Positions 61,697 through 64,000 of a stretch of 64,000 nucleotides of DNA are shown here, one piece after another. Under the pieces are notes generated by a model that saw nothing but the letters and a program-made list of their open reading frames with translations, ran no database searches and was not told where the DNA came from. Both the position numbers and the translations under genes were made by a program. The DNA lies in NCBI RefSeq assembly GCF_963678635.1, contig NC_087062.1, positions 95,409,705-95,473,704 of the forward strand, in the 5' to 3' direction. Source of the DNA: Symsagittifera roscoffensis (lineage: Eukaryota > Xenacoelomorpha > Acoela > Convolutidae). Position 1 is the first letter of the stretch; every line of letters begins with the position of its first letter.

Positions 61697-61930
61697 TCAG
61701 GGTTTTTCCGTTTTTCCCGCTAACCTAATTAATTGCTCATTGACGTCGACAGCTTTTTCCAACGCAATTTTACATTTGTAAACAGCATTATCAATTTTTG
61801 TGGTGCGACTATTATTCTCAATGTACTCAAGTAATAATGAGTGACCTTTAAGCAGCTCATTTTCTAGATTTAGACGGGTTTCAAATAACTTGCGTATCTT
61901 ACTTTGGAATTTTACGTCCATGTTTTTCAC
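61697..61930 (-). CDS. gag: BEL/Pao gag N-terminus, helical
   Basis: 77 codons, with an ATG at 61,930 and another three codons on (MDVKFQSKIRKLFETRLNLE). Helical and charged, this looks like the N-terminal helix bundle common at the start of BEL gag. AT-rich non-coding DNA lies upstream for about 85 bp before the SGNH-like ORF, so this is the likely start of the main polyprotein. Confidence 0.5.
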   Translation of the reverse strand: MKNMDVKFQSKIRKLFETRLNLENELLKGHSLLLEYIENNSRTTKIDNAVYKCKIALEKAVDVNEQLIRLAGKTEKP

Positions 61931-62014
61931 AAATTGACAATATTCTACGGATGCTCACTTATAGAAAACAATCAATAAAATGAGATACTGTTTTGGTACG
62001 TAATTAAATTTGCA

Positions 62015-62659
62015 TTAATAAATCAACATTAGCTTACAAGACGAAGGAACTTGACGTCTCAAAGCTTCTGCCTGAAGCCTATTTTTTATAGCTTTCCGAG
62101 CTTTGAGGGGTAAGCGGTTCCGCTTCTTACGTGTCTTAAGGATGTTATGATTAGCACTATAACGGCTTAGAAGGAGGAGAGTCTTTAACTCAAGGGAAGG
62201 AGGCTGCTGAAGCTTTTTGTACTTCTCAATTAGTACCTGGTCCTTAGCCTTACGTTTAGAGATATAGTCTTTAACGACGTTCAGAACGGGAATACCTGTC
62301 GAACCTAAACTTTCCTCTATATCCTCGGTTCCGTTCCGTCTACAGTATACGATTGCACAAATGTTTTTCCTATACCTTAATAACAAATTGACAAGTTGCT
62401 CACTACTCAGCTTGCAGTTAGTGTTACTGCGGTGCCTACTTATCGAGTAATTAATGGCGTCGTGCCAAATTACGAGGTCGTTACGGTGCGACAAGTAGTG
62501 ATGAAGGTAGTACTGTATTGTTTTCTGAGAGTCCTTAGCGTTAAAGTTCAAACTTAGACCTGGCTTCGTAAAGCAAGTATCTTTGACGCGCTTCTGGGAC
62601 GGAGCGGGAAGTTTTCGGAGCGCGTGATCCAAGGAACTAGCTCCTAGAATGAATACCAT
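62015..62659 (-). CDS. 5' ORF of the BEL element with weak SGNH-like motifs
   Basis: 214 codons from ATG at 62,659 (MVFILGASSLDHALRKLP). The open frame reaches 62,752 but only through GTG. VFILGASS may correspond to an SGNH block I (GxS), and LVIWHDAINYSIS to block III with His-Asp-x-x-Asn, followed by a strand CAIVYCRRNGT. No DxxH block is visible, so this is a tentative match. The C-terminal 60 residues are very basic (KTRKKRNRLPLKARKAIKNR), as in nucleic-acid-binding proteins. It lies on the same strand, 85 bp upstream of gag, in the position of a leader ORF. It could be element-encoded or independent. Confidence 0.5.
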   Translation of the reverse strand: MVFILGASSLDHALRKLPAPSQKRVKDTCFTKPGLSLNFNAKDSQKTIQYYLHHYLSHRNDLVIWHDAINYSISRHRSNTNCKLSSEQLVNLLLRYRKNICAIVYCRRNGTEDIEESLGSTGIPVLNVVKDYISKRKAKDQVLIEKYKKLQQPPSLELKTLLLLSRYSANHNILKTRKKRNRLPLKARKAIKNRLQAEALRRQVPSSCKLMLIY

Positions 62660-62734
62660 ACACCTAGGGTACCTATGCGACGGCTTCGTTACGCTTAAGT
62701 ACCAATGGGGTTGGAAATTTAAGTAGGTCGGTTG

Positions 62735-63022
62735 AACTCCAACAACAGACACGGAGTAAACCTGAGGTTGAAAGAATTCAACTTAACTCACTTAAAATCA
62801 CCGTACCTGACCACTTAACAAAACTGTCACGCAATGAAGTCAATAATCGGACGTGCTGAAACGGCTTTGATTTACTTGAAGCGAACTGGCTTTTAGTTTC
62901 ACCAATGGTGGGTGGGGGATCAGGCAAATTAGTTAAGTTCCAACAACCCACGCGGAAAAAACCTGAGGATGAAAAAACTCAACTGAATTTGCCTGATATT
63001 TCGCTACCAGACCACTTAACAT
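62735..63022. repeat. Tandem repeat of about 201 bp, two diverged copies
   Basis: On the minus strand both copies begin TGTTAAGTGGTC (63,021 and 62,820). They then share CAACCTCAGGTTT/CATCCTCAGGTTT, TCCGTGTCTGTTGTTGGA / TCCGCGTGGGTTGTTGGA and CCCATTGG / CCACCATTGG in the same order. The offset is 201 bp. The proximal copy runs into the 5' part of the SGNH-like ORF. This may be a duplicated promoter or LTR part of the BEL element. Confidence 0.65.
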
Positions 63023-63642
63023 AAGGTTGGTGTCATCTTACAGCACAGTTTCGCAGAATTCTGGAGACGTTTTGAGGATTTTTTGGCAATTTTTTTTTAC
63101 TTTTTTCACAAAATTTTCGGAAAATTTTGGTCAGCAGGTTCGAGTCATAAACCAATCCAAAAAAACTAGTCCAGTATCTCTTGTCTATTTTCCGATTTCA
63201 CGGATTAATATTTTGTTCACAAATATCCAAAAAATTTTGGTGTCGAGAAAAAATGTCAAGTCAGTTTGTCTATGTACCGACTGTAAGATATTTCAGTTCA
63301 ACGGAACTGTCCAAAAATTTTGGGTATTGAGAAAAATTACCGGGGGCTAGCTTGCGGGAAAATTTCTAGCATATATGACATCGTATATAAATTTAAAGCA
63401 CGAATGGAGAGTTTTAAAAGTTTTGGAAACTTCTTACAGTTTTTAATTGGAGATTGGCGACACCGGGAAAAAATCCAAAACTTCGGGTGTCGAGAAAAAC
63501 ACAGCTCAAAAGTCCAGAAGTCAACAATCAGGACACCTGAAGAGGCCTCTCTTCCTTCAGTCTGCTCTTTCGCCTGTCGGCTTACAGGCTCCTCGTCCAA
63601 CTGCACACCTCCAGTTTTGGGCAATGAGAATATGCCGACGAC
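63023..63642. other. Intronic or flanking DNA of the myosin gene
   Basis: AT-rich, with a repeated word AAAATTTTGG(G)TGTCGAGAAAAA near 63,232, 63,312 and 63,475. ORFs here have no coding signs. If the donor at 63,642/63,643 is right, this is the start of the intron downstream of the myosin exon. Confidence 0.5.
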
Positions 63643-63859
63643 TTTTGAACAGCTTCGACAGTGAGCTGTCGGCCAGTAGGCAGAGTGTCTCGAAGCGCAG
63701 TCTGTCCTTGTTCTTCTCCAGGAGTCCGGGGGCGGAATAGCTTACTGGACCTGCGTAGTGTCTCACCGTGAACTGCAGCTGCCTCAGTCTGTCCGAAAGG
63801 AACGCCTCACTCTCCCAGTGCACTTGACTCGCCTTCTCCAAAAAGGAACTGTCACTCGC
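63643..63859 (-). CDS. Exon of a myosin heavy-chain motor domain
   Basis: 217 bases on the minus strand. The reading frame contains FTVRHYAGPVSYSAPGLLEK, the hallmark of the myosin head (F-x-V-x-H-Y-A-G-x-V-x-Y ... G-x-L-E-K-N-K-D). It is preceded by SFLEKASQVHW and followed by LLADSSLSKLF. This lies after the relay helix and before loop 2 / SH1 of the motor. The acceptor is probably TTTTTGAAG before GCG at 63,859, and the donor probably AAAA/GTCGTC at 63,643; both are inferred. The class is unclear, but unconventional types fit best. The flanking exons are beyond 64,000 and to the left, possibly past the BEL element. Confidence 0.8.
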
Positions 63860-64000
63860 CTTCAAAAACCGAAGCTCCACTCAGGTGGATCAAAACTCAA
63901 TCTGCCTGGTAAATTCAACGATTTGACCGCAACACCACTGACGCCTTTTAACAGGGAGTAATGAATGTGCTTTAATAACACTGGTGAAAATTAACAAATC

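Larger units (their letters stand above)
55275..62700 (-). mobile_element. BEL/Pao LTR retrotransposon, internal region
   Basis: Minus-strand order: 5' ORF of unknown role, gag (DUF1759 type), zinc knuckle and A17-like protease, RT with YMDD, RNase H, integrase. That order and the wording of the motifs (GWYLPHHPVVNPNKPGKVRQ, YMDDYLDS, PHHVGSWERLV) are typical of BEL/Pao. The copy carries one frameshift in RT (about 58,170) and several in-frame stops in the gag half, but the pol ORF of 963 codons is intact, so it is fairly young. The 3' LTR may begin at TGTTTCAATGC (55,300, minus strand). No matching 5' LTR was found by eye. Confidence 0.85.

Overview
The window is nuclear DNA of an animal, probably an invertebrate. 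The evidence is one spliced exon of a myosin motor at the right edge, Ty3/Gypsy and BEL/Pao LTR retrotransposons of metazoan type, long AT-rich non-coding stretches, tRNA-derived SINE-like pieces, MITE-like repeats and a large tandem satellite. I cannot name the species. There is no sign of bacterial operons, CRISPR arrays or rRNA.

Layout. 1-3,110 and 25,371-38,842 are two stretches of one satellite in the same orientation, built on a degenerate unit of about 22 bp with higher-order periods. Between them lies about 22 kb of inserted DNA. From right to left (minus strand) this holds a leader with hairpin repeats (21,960-22,245), a decayed Ty3/Gypsy element (about 21,480 down to 12,843) and a second, very unusual coding block (12,400 down to about 3,110). 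The second block has the same strand but no recognisable reverse transcriptase. It reads as one long protein of about 3,000 residues, broken by frameshifts and in-frame stops, and it contains two SGNH/GDSL-hydrolase-like domains. A GGAGGGT-rich minisatellite follows at 22,440-22,820.

38,843-55,270 is AT-rich and almost gene-free. It holds a possible 46-codon membrane micropeptide (43,643-43,783), poly-G/poly-C runs, SINE-like tRNA fragments, a fold-back element, and several copies of a MITE family whose ends read GGCGGATY. 55,275-62,700 is a fairly well preserved BEL/Pao element on the minus strand: pol with RT, RNase H and integrase, a protease/zinc-knuckle region, a gag of DUF1759 type, and a further 5' ORF with weak SGNH-like motifs. 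63,643-63,859 is an exon of a myosin head on the minus strand.

How it fits together. The left 38 kb looks like heterochromatin: a satellite array invaded by large retroelements, most of them inactivated. The right third looks like intergenic or intronic DNA upstream of, or within, a myosin gene. The most unusual theme is the repeated association of SGNH-type hydrolase domains with retroelement ORFs (two, possibly three, in this window).
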